A stretch of DNA of 64,000 nt. Source: Ruminococcus sp. (GTDB lineage: Bacteria > Bacillota > Clostridia > Oscillospirales > Ruminococcaceae). This document shows positions 35,626 through 43,410 of the stretch, piece after piece. Under the pieces are notes generated by a model. The model searched no databases. It had not been told where the DNA came from and saw nothing but the letters and a program-made list of their open reading frames with translations. Both the position numbers and the translations under genes were made by a program. Position 1 is the first letter of the stretch, and the number at the start of each line of letters is the position of its first letter. The stretch spans positions 1-64,000 of the forward strand of contig JAJQIB010000031.1 of NCBI GenBank assembly GCA_021199375.1, given 5' to 3'.

Positions 35626-35915
35626 ATGAATGTTAGATCGAACGAACGAGATGGTGTATATCATAAGGAAGATGGAAATCCTCAATACATTATTGGAGAA
35701 GCCAAATATGGTTCATCGCGCATAGGAAACACAGCAGATGGAAAACAAATGAGCAATAACTGGATAATGCACTAGGCGATAATCCTGCTATGTCTCAAGC
35801 GATAAAGGACGAAACGATCTTGAATCCTGATAATGTTGGAACCAATCTTTATCATATTAGTCCAGGTTGTGCGGTTGATGTTACACCTTTGAATAATGGC
35901 GTTAAAATACATTAA
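35626..35915 (+). pseudogene. Remnant of a PoNe-type DNase toxin C-terminus
   Basis: Open segments read YIIGEAKYGSSRIGNTADGK, then QMSNNWI, and after a frameshift near 35762-35768 continue DNALGDNPAMSQAIKDET and end VDVTPLNNGVKIH at 35913. The EAKYG.S..G.T.DG.QMS..W pattern is what I know from the PoNe family of PD-(D/E)xK DNase toxins. The N-terminal delivery region is absent and the frame is broken, so it cannot be active as it stands. It ends 13 bases before the matching PoNi gene. Confidence 0.65.
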
Positions 35916-35928
35916 TGGAGGAATATGA

Positions 35929-36651
35929 ATGCGTGGTATACTAAAAAACGATGCATACTTTGCGGAGAAATTGACAAAAAGTGACGATGAAGTTGTGCAT
36001 TATGAAGAATTAATCGAAAAAGTTCGTGCTGCTCGAGGAGAAAATGATCGTGGTGTACAGAATGGATATGGAATTCTTGCATCTATCTATTTTAACCGTA
36101 TTAATTTGATTTATACCTCTGGTAAAAGAGATGGCGAAATTGATAAAGCATACAACGATTTATTGCGATATTATGTAAAGACCTGGGAACCAGACAATAG
36201 TTACTTTGAGTTGATAAAAGTGTTGTCTTTAGCCATACTCTTAAATATTAATTCTGAGAGCGAAGATATGGCTTCTTTGATAAAATTTTTAAAAGATTCT
36301 AACTATCAAGACTACCTCGTGGATTTGCTTGTTAATTTCATTGACAAGGAGTATGACAACAGTTATCCGAATTTCAAATGGAGCACCACATATGAAACGT
36401 TAAAAGATGTTGCTGAATCCGAAAATAAGGAAAATGCAATTGCATTGCTAAAATCGTATCTTGAAAGTCAATGGTATAATATCCATAAAGAATGTGCCTG
36501 GTATGATTCTCATAAATCGACGAAAACGACATATTATGGATATTGGAGTTTTGAATCAGGCGCAATAGTTAAGGTGCTTGGTTTAGATGATTCTTCTTTA
36601 AAGAATCAACTTTATTATCCTTATGATCTTGTGCACAGGGACGGTGAGTAA
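35929..36651 (+). CDS. PoNi-family immunity protein (DUF1910/DUF1911)
   Basis: A 240-residue protein with GGAGG before the ATG. The N-terminal part is helical (YHE-like HYEELIEKVRAARGEND), and the C-terminal part carries TYYGYWSFESGAIVKVLGL and YYPYDLVHRDGE, the signature of the PoNi C-terminal domain. PoNi proteins neutralise PoNe DNases. It directly follows a PoNe remnant, which supports both calls. It is intact, so it may still protect against a toxin from neighbouring cells. Confidence 0.85.
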   Translation: MRGILKNDAYFAEKLTKSDDEVVHYEELIEKVRAARGENDRGVQNGYGILASIYFNRINLIYTSGKRDGEIDKAYNDLLRYYVKTWEPDNSYFELIKVLSLAILLNINSESEDMASLIKFLKDSNYQDYLVDLLVNFIDKEYDNSYPNFKWSTTYETLKDVAESENKENAIALLKSYLESQWYNIHKECAWYDSHKSTKTTYYGYWSFESGAIVKVLGLDDSSLKNQLYYPYDLVHRDGE

Positions 36652-36652
36652 T

Positions 36653-36873
36653 ATGGAGAATAATGAGCAATTTAAGGTCGAATCATATATTTCTGATTCA
36701 CGTCTTGCTTTCATACAAGGCAAGTACGAAGAATCGCTTAAGCTCGCCAAACAAGCACTTGAGATGGATTCAAAGAATCCTGATGCCCACTAGTGTGCCG
36801 GAAATGCTTATATGTCGTTTGGCGATTGTGCGTTGAAATGGGAGAACATGGTTTTCCAGTCTTATTCAGATAG
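36653..36873 (+). pseudogene. TPR-fragment copy D with premature stop, plus tail
   Basis: It begins MENNEQFKVESYISDSRLAF and follows the TPR unit to DAH, where CAG of the other copies has become TAG (36791-36793). Homology continues through GNAYMSFGDC, then switches to an open tail EMGEHGFPVLFR ending in TAG at 36871, 12 bases before the next gene. Confidence 0.7.
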
Positions 36874-36885
36874 GAGATTTTTGGT

Positions 36886-37242
36886 ATGGAATTCAATGAT
36901 ACACAGAAAAAAACAATGGAAGTAAGCAAAAAAATAAGTGAGATAATGGGAGACAGAATATCTTCTACGAAAATATATGATGTTGTACATGAAAGCAATC
37001 ATTATGAATTTAAAATAGCATTTATAGCATATGATTATTTTTCAGTTGTTTTTCAATATGAATTGGATATAATTGGATGCTACATTGAATGTGGGAAACA
37101 GGGGTGCATTTCTCTTCTCAAAGGAAGACACTGTTATTCTGATACCGACTTCAATATTTATTTTAATGAGATAAAAAAAGAACTTGAGCTTCGAATTCCA
37201 GATAAGTATCTTGCTGCTAAGGGTTGGATAACCAAGGTATAA
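36886..37242 (+). CDS. Unknown small protein, probable immunity gene
   Basis: A 118-residue protein with AGGAG before the ATG. It has an N-terminal helix (TQKKTMEVSKKISEIMGDRI), a middle of alternating hydrophobic strands (YEFKIAFIAYDYFSVVFQYE) and a basic C-terminal helix ending DKYLAAKGWITKV. I do not recognise the family. Size, composition and place in the array suggest an immunity protein. Confidence 0.55.
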   Translation: MEFNDTQKKTMEVSKKISEIMGDRISSTKIYDVVHESNHYEFKIAFIAYDYFSVVFQYELDIIGCYIECGKQGCISLLKGRHCYSDTDFNIYFNEIKKELELRIPDKYLAAKGWITKV

Positions 37243-37325
37243 ATAATTATGCAGTGAATGTTCATCATACATATCATGCTGGACAATCTTGTATTTATCT
37301 ACATAATGCAAACACTGATTTATAG
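37227..37325 (+). pseudogene. Possible toxin tail overlapping the previous gene
   Basis: A 32-codon open segment without a start reads DNQGINNYAVNVHHTYHAGQ and ends after LHNANTDL. The His/Asn-rich text looks protein-like, but no domain can be named. Confidence 0.35.
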
Positions 37326-37520
37326 CTTGCTTCACTTTAAATGACGTGGATTTTCGCTGTGGTTGGTTGATAAATTGCTATTATTTACTTTGAATTGAAT
37401 ATCAAAATAGAAAAACGGTCATACGTTGTTTGAAGCTGTTTTGAATGAGCGGATGGGTTATTCCCAAAGATGATTCGGGTTCATATGTCGTAACATTAAA
37501 TTGGTAAGGAGGTATTTATT
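37326..37520. other. Noncoding stretch with a second possible tail
   Basis: Mostly without features. At 37451-37507 an 18-codon open segment reads GWVIPKDDSGSYVVTLNW and ends in TAA 13 bases before the lipoprotein start; it fits the tail-before-immunity pattern but is too short to prove. Confidence 0.3.
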
Positions 37521-38438
37521 TTGAAATACATGAAAATACTCTGTTGTCTAATTTTAGGTGTTATAATCTTATTCTTATCATCTTGTTCTTTAAATGACGT
37601 TTTGAAAAATGAATCAATGGCTGAAACAGATAACTCAGATAGCCAAAAAACAGCAGTTGATCAGATAGTCATACAGGCTTTGGAAGATAATGATGCAGAA
37701 GCGATAAAAAGTCTATTTTCAGTTCATGCAAAAAGTCTTTGCGCAGACTTGGACAAGGAAATTGAATATATGTTCAGCATATATGAGGGTGAGTATGTCG
37801 AATCTACACAGCATAATTATAGTTCAGAGAAGCATTCAGGGGATTACGAAACGTGTATCATTTATCCGGTGTGCGTATTTAAAACTACTGAAAGCTACTA
37901 TAAGCTTACATGGAATGAGTGGACTATAAATGAAAAAGACAAAGATAAAGTAGGAGTTTACAGTATGAAGCTTGAGGTTTGGCCTGACGCAGGACTTAAT
38001 CAAGGAGGTGGAGATCTTCCTATAGCGGGTATAGTTTATCCTGATAATTCATTTGCTAATGACATTGCAAAGGATCTTTGGAAAATCATTTATCAGCAAG
38101 AGTATATTGATAATTACATAGAGGAATTTCGTAATTTGCTGTCGGAAAGCCTTTTAGCATCAGGTATAACAGACGATGATATTGATCGTTTTTTGGATTG
38201 CTGTAAACCAATGCAAAAGCAGAAGCTTGATGACGGTTGGATAGAATTTGATGAGGATAAAAATATAACTGTTTATTTATTGTCAAATACTGATATACCA
38301 ATATGCGTTTGTTTTGGACTTGACAAGGAACAGACGGATAAAATCTCATTTCTGAAAATAGTAGAAGTAGGTAATGAACAAACTATAGGTAATTATAATT
38401 TGTCGGAAAAGAATGCTGGGATTTATTTGCCGAGTTAA
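37521..38438 (+). CDS. DUF5104-like lipoprotein, putative immunity
   Basis: A 305-residue protein starting at TTG behind AAGGAGG. A signal peptide (residues 1-22) ends in the lipobox FLSSCS, so it is membrane-anchored outside the cell. The mature part has DAEAIKSLFSVHAKSL, a DLDKEIEYMFSIYEGE segment and KLTWNEWTINEKDKDKVGVY, which match the DUF5104 family. Such lipoproteins often stand in immunity clusters and could protect against a toxin acting at the cell surface. The C-terminal 100 residues are acidic and contain Cys pairs (DCCK, ICVCF). Family call by eye. Confidence 0.7.
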   Translation: MKYMKILCCLILGVIILFLSSCSLNDVLKNESMAETDNSDSQKTAVDQIVIQALEDNDAEAIKSLFSVHAKSLCADLDKEIEYMFSIYEGEYVESTQHNYSSEKHSGDYETCIIYPVCVFKTTESYYKLTWNEWTINEKDKDKVGVYSMKLEVWPDAGLNQGGGDLPIAGIVYPDNSFANDIAKDLWKIIYQQEYIDNYIEEFRNLLSESLLASGITDDDIDRFLDCCKPMQKQKLDDGWIEFDEDKNITVYLLSNTDIPICVCFGLDKEQTDKISFLKIVEVGNEQTIGNYNLSEKNAGIYLPS

Positions 38439-38520
38439 TGGTAGTGATTAAATGTGGTTGGTTGAATCGCTATATTTAATTTGTGAAGAAATTCGCAGTT
38501 TGAGAATCGCTCGCACGTTG

Positions 38521-38598
38521 TTTGGAAAGGTATCGCCCTTTCGGGCGATGCTATTTGAAATGGGGACGGCTGTGCCTGTGCCCCTGGTTGGGGCGCTG
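38521..38598. repeat. Hairpin repeat element, copy 3, right edge of the island
   Basis: TTTGGAAAGGTATCGCCC-TTTC-GGGCGATGCTATTTGAA as in copies 1 and 2, then a degraded second palindrome (ATGGGGACGGCTGTGCCTGTGCCCC) and the shared CCCCTGGTTGG. Same orientation as the left copies. Confidence 0.85.
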
Positions 38599-38615
38599 GG
38601 GAAGTGTAAGAGGTT

Positions 38616-38840
38616 GATATCAGAATTTTCTATGCACATCCGTATTCATCATTTGAACGAGGAACAAATGAAAAGCAAAATTCCCTTGTTCGCCGATTTT
38701 CCCCAAAAGGTTCAAGCTTTGAAAAAGTTTCTGTACACGCTGTACGGCGTGTACAGAACTGGATAAACAATCTGCCACGAAAAATTTTTGATTACTCTTC
38801 TTCATCTTCGCTATTTGAATTTTTTGTTAACTCTTTGTGA
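38616..38840 (+). pseudogene. IS30-family transposase, C-terminal fragment
   Basis: A 74-codon open segment with no start reads IFYAHPYSSFERGTNEKQNS, then LVRRFSPKGSSFEKVS, VQNWINNLPRKIFDYSS, and ends at a TGA. HPYSS.ERG.NE..N.L.R...PKG..F and the NN.PRK...Y segment are the conserved IS30-type C-terminus with its catalytic Glu. The N-terminal helix-turn-helix and first Asp are missing. It contains a perfect 10-bp inverted repeat CTGTACACGC/GCGTGTACAG (38731-38756). It abuts hairpin copy 3. Confidence 0.82.
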
Positions 38841-39144
38841 TTTGTCCGATTTGATATTGACATTAGGTTTCTACTCTTTCCTCATTCTGCATCGCTTTTG
38901 CTTCCATCTCGTTATTCTCGATTGTCATCTGAGGAGAACCGCTTGTGCCATCTATTGCCGTGTCTAATATGATACACCGTAACAATAGCATTTTTTACCC
39001 CTTAACGATGCACCCGCACCCGTGTGCAAAAATGCACCACCCTTGTGAACGTACTGTGTTCATCGTTACGGGGTATATGAGTGAGGTTGACAGGTTGCTA
39101 TATAATTACGTTGTCTCGACAAACTGGAATATGTTTGTTTCAAT
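38841..39144. other. Noncoding stretch with an imperfect inverted repeat
   Basis: No supportable gene. TACCCCTTAACGATG (38996-39010) and CATCGTTACGGGGTA (39061-39075) match as an inverted repeat at 14 of 15 positions and enclose a 50-bp segment with GCACCCGCACCC and TGCACCACCC. It may be a small mobile or hairpin element. Confidence 0.45.
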
Positions 39145-39606
39145 TTACAATTCTTTTCCCATACAAAGTGATTCTGGCATATCTACATACACACCGTAAT
39201 TAGGAATTTGCTTAAATCCCAACTTTGAATATACATGACAGGATTCCGCTAAAAGTTCTCCTGTTTCCAAAATCATTTTCTTATATCCCAGTTCTTTCGC
39301 CCATTCTATCAGCCTGGAAACCAACTCCGTTCCTATGCCCTTTCCCTGTTCAGCTGGTATGACAAACACTCTTTTTAGCTCCATTGTATTTTCATCATAA
39401 AGGCGTATTGAACCACCACCAATCGGATTGTTGTCTCGATAGACAACTATCGCTTCGTTTATTTTGTCAAGCAGGTTATATTGAATATACTTATCTCGTT
39501 TAATTATTTTTCCAACTCGCAAATCTAAATCCTCGTCAAGTAATCTACAATTTTCTATAAAATCTTTATTATTCCCATCGCATCTTAAAAATACAATTTC
39601 GCTCAT
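39145..39606 (-). CDS. GNAT-family N-acetyltransferase
   Basis: A 153-residue protein with the acetyl-CoA-binding core: [20 protein letters not shown] (Q/R-x-x-G-x-G/A loop) and [10 protein letters not shown], then [13 protein letters not shown]. It transfers an acetyl group to an unknown amine. It is single-gene on the minus strand at the edge of the accessory stretch, with GGAGGTAGAAT before the ATG. Confidence 0.88.
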   Translation of the reverse strand: MSEIVFLRCDGNNKDFIENCRLLDEDLDLRVGKIIKRDKYIQYNLLDKINEAIVVYRDNNPIGGGSIRLYDENTMELKRVFVIPAEQGKGIGTELVSRLIEWAKELGYKKMILETGELLAESCHVYSKLGFKQIPNYGVYVDMPESLCMGKEL

Positions 39607-39734
39607 CTATATTCTACCTCCAACATATTCCGATTTATCTTTCCATCCTATTATACCATATCTTTATGAACTTTTCTACCCATACAACAAAAAACATCCG
39701 GCAAAATATTCATATGTGGTTCACAGATAGGCTA

Positions 39735-39783
39735 TTGAAATTCCTGTGCTCGTATAGTATAATTATAGTTAGCGGTAGCTAAC
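39735..39783 (+). promoter_or_regulatory. Promoter with overlapping operator-like inverted repeat
   Basis: TTGAAA (39735-39740) and TATAAT (39758-39763) with a 17-bp spacer. GTTAGC-GGTA-GCTAAC (39768-39783) is a perfect inverted repeat placed over the expected start site, where a repressor would block initiation. It precedes the hydrolase-AraC cluster. Confidence 0.7.
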
Positions 39784-39837
39784 CTGTTTGGCGCGCTGAT
39801 ATTACTAGGCAGAAATTATTATAGAGGTGGAGGAAAT

Positions 39838-40707
39838 ATGGCATTTGAAGAAGAAATACAAGGGTTTGGCGAAACGCACCATTTTGCAGAAGAAAAAATA
39901 GATGGGATTAGCACACGTTATCTTTTGTGCGGTAAAGCTGATGCTAGGTATACGCTGGTGTATCTTGTTGGCGGTACGGGAATTTCAGATGTTTGGTTCA
40001 ACCATATTATTCAGATGGAAGAGGATTATCGGATTCTTACCCTTGATTATCCTATGGAAATAGGCGATCTGGAGCAGCTTGCCGACCATATCATGAAGCT
40101 TATAAAAAAGCTGGATGTAAAAAATCCTGTGTTAATCGGCGCTTCGTTGGGCGGATTTATGGCTCAGCTTATTGCAAGGCGGTATTCGGATGTGGTGTCT
40201 GCTGTGGCTTTATATTCTACGTGCAGTCTGTCACAGGCGAGCATTGCGGACTTGAAAAAGCAGTATAAATCATACGGTGTGATGATGGGGCTTATGAAGG
40301 TGGTTCCTTATTCATGGATAAAGAAAGTGCTGTTTGCGGCGTCAAAAAAGCAGGTCGGCATGGAAAATGAGAATCCCATTGACAGAGCGTATATGGAGGA
40401 TTTCTTCGCCTGGATTTATGGGCAATACACTAAGGAGTTTGACCTGCATATGACAGGCTTGATTATAGACGTGGCAGACATAAAGCTCTTTGAGCCTTCG
40501 GATTATAAAAGGTTTGACGATAAAACGCTTCTGGTTCTTCCGAAGGCGGACAAGGCTTTTTCGGAGGCTGCGCAGGCGGATTTGCTTCATTCTATGCCGA
40601 AAGCGAAGGCTGTCAAAGTAGAAGGCGGACATACCGCTACGCTCTATAAGGTTGATGAATATGTGCGGGAAACAAAAGCGTTTCTTGAGACTGATCTGCA
40701 ACGTTAA
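39838..40707 (+). CDS. Alpha/beta hydrolase
   Basis: A 289-residue protein with GGAGG before the ATG. The strand YTLVYLVGGTG supplies the oxyanion region, the nucleophile elbow is GASLGG (Ser about residue 104), and the C-terminal His is in GGHTATLY. It lacks a signal peptide and should be cytoplasmic. The substrate is unknown; it could be an esterase or act on an antibiotic or quorum molecule. It is first in a cluster with an AraC regulator and a second hydrolase. Confidence 0.82.
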   Translation: MAFEEEIQGFGETHHFAEEKIDGISTRYLLCGKADARYTLVYLVGGTGISDVWFNHIIQMEEDYRILTLDYPMEIGDLEQLADHIMKLIKKLDVKNPVLIGASLGGFMAQLIARRYSDVVSAVALYSTCSLSQASIADLKKQYKSYGVMMGLMKVVPYSWIKKVLFAASKKQVGMENENPIDRAYMEDFFAWIYGQYTKEFDLHMTGLIIDVADIKLFEPSDYKRFDDKTLLVLPKADKAFSEAAQADLLHSMPKAKAVKVEGGHTATLYKVDEYVRETKAFLETDLQR

Positions 40708-40800
40708 CTAGATTATTCATATGCATAAGCCCCCTAAGGGTGTGGCAGTCTCTGACATGGAGGCGACAGGCTTGAAAGAAAGTTGAAAGGATAAAAGCCT

Positions 40801-41517
40801 ATGACGGAATGCTTATTTCAATATGACAGGCTGTATCTGAACGCAGCCTACCATGAACCGAATGAACACAGGCATCTGTTGTCACATATAATTGTTGGGG
40901 TTTCCCAAAGAATCAAGTGCAGCGTAAATCATTACGAATTTGAGGCGGAGGGCGTATGCATTGATTCCGATATTCTGCATACAGCCTGTGTAGAGAATGG
41001 TGAACTGATAATCTGTTTGTTCGATAAAACATCGTTATTTGCAGAAGGACTTGCCCAACGTTATCTGAAAGGACAAAATTATGCTGTCTTGGACGAAGAA
41101 ACCGTTCTTAAAATAAGGAATGGGTGGCTTGATACCCATTCGTTGGCGACTGTGGATGAGGTGATTACCGATGTGCTTGGAATCCCGGATATATCCCTCT
41201 CAATGGATGAGCGTATACGAGAGGCTCTTGAAACGCTGAAAAGCTATGAAAGCATTGAAGCGGACTGCATAAAGGCGCTGGCATCGGATGCTTGCCTTTC
41301 TGTCAGCCGATTTTCTCATCTGTTTAAGGAAAATGTGGGGATTGCCCTGTGTCGTTATCTCGCGTTGAAAAAAATAAGAAAGAGCTATATTCATCTGATG
41401 AAATCAGGAAATATTACAGATGCCGCAATGATGGCGGGGTTTGATTCGCCATCTCATCTGGCGGCAACCTGTAAGAGAATGTTTGGAATCTCCCTGACGG
41501 ATTTTTTAAAAAGTTAG
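40801..41517 (+). CDS. AraC-family transcriptional regulator
   Basis: A 238-residue protein with an N-terminal ligand/oligomerisation part (starting ECLFQYDRLYLNAAYHEPNE, cupin-like) and a C-terminal double helix-turn-helix (about 140-238: ACLSVSRFSHLFKENVG, then NITDAAMMAGFDSPSHLAAT and CKRMFGISLTDFLK). It probably controls the adjacent hydrolase genes. Its target could be the inverted repeat at 39768 or one near the next gene; that is inference. Confidence 0.88.
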   Translation: MTECLFQYDRLYLNAAYHEPNEHRHLLSHIIVGVSQRIKCSVNHYEFEAEGVCIDSDILHTACVENGELIICLFDKTSLFAEGLAQRYLKGQNYAVLDEETVLKIRNGWLDTHSLATVDEVITDVLGIPDISLSMDERIREALETLKSYESIEADCIKALASDACLSVSRFSHLFKENVGIALCRYLALKKIRKSYIHLMKSGNITDAAMMAGFDSPSHLAATCKRMFGISLTDFLKS

Positions 41518-41582
41518 CGTGTATTTGAAAGCGTAAGACCTCTTTATATGATAAGATAAATGCAATAAGGAGGTCGAAATTT

Positions 41583-42764
41583 ATGGAGAAATATGATATT
41601 TCAAAGCCTGTTACGTTAAAGAAGGGCGTGTATAAGCTTAATGATGAGGCTAATTTTAATTATCAGCTTAACCGTGTCATAAATTGGGACGGTGGGCGCT
41701 TGGAGGATGTTCAAAAAATCAGCGGAAAAATAAAAAACAGTGCGGACTGGAAGCGTGAGCTGCTTGCACTCGGGGACGAGGCAATGGCGGAGGAGCGTAC
41801 CCAAAATGCCATTGCTTATTACCGTATGAGCGAGTTTTTCATGTACGATGGAGATCCCGATAAGAAAAAATATTATGAAAAGGCTACTGCGCTTTTTTAT
41901 GAATATTATGCGGATTATTTTGAAGGAGAAAAATCCCGTATCAGCAGATTTGAAGTGCCATATGAGGGCGTGAAGCTACCCGTTATGCACGTGAAGCCTG
42001 AAGGAAGCAGCAAGGGAACACTGCTTCTTCACGGAGGGAATGACAGCTATTTTGAAGAATTTTTGTTTTCGCTGTTATATTTGCAGGAAAGGGGATTTGA
42101 GGTATATCTTTTTGAAGGACCAGGACAGGGCGGTGTTATTCGCACGCAGGGAATGCATTTTACTCACGAATGGGAAAAGCCCGTCAAAGCGATCCTTGAC
42201 TTTTTCAATTTATCTGATGTGACAATTATCGGGGTATCATTGGGTGGCTATCTTGCACCAAGAGCGGCTGCATTTGACAAGCGTATAACAAGGGTTGTTG
42301 CCTGGAGTGTATTTCCATCCTTTTTGGATGTAATTATTGGAGGGCAATCACCTGCGCTTCGCAAAATGTTTTACTTCCTTATGAAGCTGCATGCTAAAGG
42401 CATAATTAACCTGATATTCAATATGAAAGCGAAAAAGGAACCGATGATTGACTGGGGTCTTAAGCACGGAATGTATGCGTATGAAGCAGACTGTGCTTAT
42501 GGCTATGCAAGGGAGCTGGCTAAGTACAGTCTTGAACCGATTGGCGATAAGGTCGCGCAAGATATTTTAATACTCGGAGCGAGCAGGGATCATTTTATTG
42601 ACTACCATATGATCGGTAGAGAGATTGATATGTTTACTAACGTAAGAAGTCTTACCTTCCGACTTTTTACCGAAAAAGAGGAGGCAGAGAACCACTGCAA
42701 TGTTGGAAATGGAAGTCTTGCTTTGGATACTATCTGCAATTGGCTGGAGGGGCTTGCACAATGA
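41583..42764 (+). CDS. Alpha/beta hydrolase, FrsA/S9-like
   Basis: A 393-residue protein. A helical N-terminal half (about 1-120) precedes the catalytic domain with GTLLLHGGNDSYFEE, FEGPGQGGV and the nucleophile elbow GVSLGGY (Ser about residue 220); the His is probably in the C-terminal ENHCNVGN. The architecture resembles FrsA/DPP-IV-type hydrolases including 2,6-dihydropseudooxynicotine hydrolase-like enzymes. AAGGAGG precedes the ATG. It overlaps the next start by 4 bases, showing coupling. Confidence 0.8.
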   Translation: MEKYDISKPVTLKKGVYKLNDEANFNYQLNRVINWDGGRLEDVQKISGKIKNSADWKRELLALGDEAMAEERTQNAIAYYRMSEFFMYDGDPDKKKYYEKATALFYEYYADYFEGEKSRISRFEVPYEGVKLPVMHVKPEGSSKGTLLLHGGNDSYFEEFLFSLLYLQERGFEVYLFEGPGQGGVIRTQGMHFTHEWEKPVKAILDFFNLSDVTIIGVSLGGYLAPRAAAFDKRITRVVAWSVFPSFLDVIIGGQSPALRKMFYFLMKLHAKGIINLIFNMKAKKEPMIDWGLKHGMYAYEADCAYGYARELAKYSLEPIGDKVAQDILILGASRDHFIDYHMIGREIDMFTNVRSLTFRLFTEKEEAENHCNVGNGSLALDTICNWLEGLAQ

Positions 42765-43408
42765 TGAGGCTTATCTACATCCTGACCATGGCAAGAAGCA
42801 GGAAAATGATTATACGGATGTATGGAAGGGATTTTTACATACAATTCAAAAAAAGGTCGGATTCTTGGTTCAGGACAGTGCTTAAGGAAACTCCCAATAT
42901 CGGGAAAAGCATATTTTCCTTTAATTACGCTTATGCGCCCTCTTATGTTGCGTGGTACAAGGCGATGATGGAATTGGGAATGGATCAGAAGCAGGCTGAT
43001 GAGCTTATGTGGCATATGAATGAGAAAATGCTGCTGACAGTTCCTAAGCAGCTGCTACACATGGTCGGAAAGGCGTATTTGAACAGCTTCAGGAAAAAGG
43101 CGAAGCAGCATATGCTCCGACAGGAAAGCGGAGGTCTGCATCCCTTTGATTGGGAAATCGAATATAAGGATATAAACGAGAATGAGTTTATGATCAACAT
43201 AAAGAAATGCGGATTTATTGCCTATGCGGATAAATTTGATGCAAAGGGAATTTTGCCGGGAATCTGTGCGGTGGATTACATAGTTGCTTATTATATGAAA
43301 AATGGGTTTCATCGGACAAAAACTCTTGGTTATGGGGATGACTGCTGCGACTGTCGGTATGCGCTAAACGGAAGCTGTCCCTTGAAGCCTGGAAAGGGGC
43401 AGAAATAG
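42761..43408 (+). CDS. L-2-amino-thiazoline-4-carboxylate hydrolase-like protein
   Basis: A 215-residue protein. The middle GIAYADKF-like CGFIAYADKFDAKGILPGIC and the C-terminal YGDDCCDCRYALNGSCPL with clustered Cys match the ATC hydrolase-like family. The founding Pseudomonas enzyme opens a thiazoline ring on the way to L-cysteine, but most members are uncharacterised. The start at 42761 overlaps the previous stop (ATGA) with GGAGGGG upstream; an in-frame ATG at 42740 lacks a site. Confidence 0.75.
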   Translation: MMRLIYILTMARSRKMIIRMYGRDFYIQFKKRSDSWFRTVLKETPNIGKSIFSFNYAYAPSYVAWYKAMMELGMDQKQADELMWHMNEKMLLTVPKQLLHMVGKAYLNSFRKKAKQHMLRQESGGLHPFDWEIEYKDINENEFMINIKKCGFIAYADKFDAKGILPGICAVDYIVAYYMKNGFHRTKTLGYGDDCCDCRYALNGSCPLKPGKGQK

Positions 43409-43410
43409 CT

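Noticed and set aside
38452-38766. 104-residue plus-strand ORF
   Set aside because: It runs through the hairpin repeat and the IS30 fragment in the wrong frame; the IS30 frame carries the conserved motifs.
31341-38840. CRISPR array or restriction system in the island
   Set aside because: The repeats are few, unevenly spaced and lie between genes; no cas, methylase or endonuclease gene is present apart from the dead PoNe tail.
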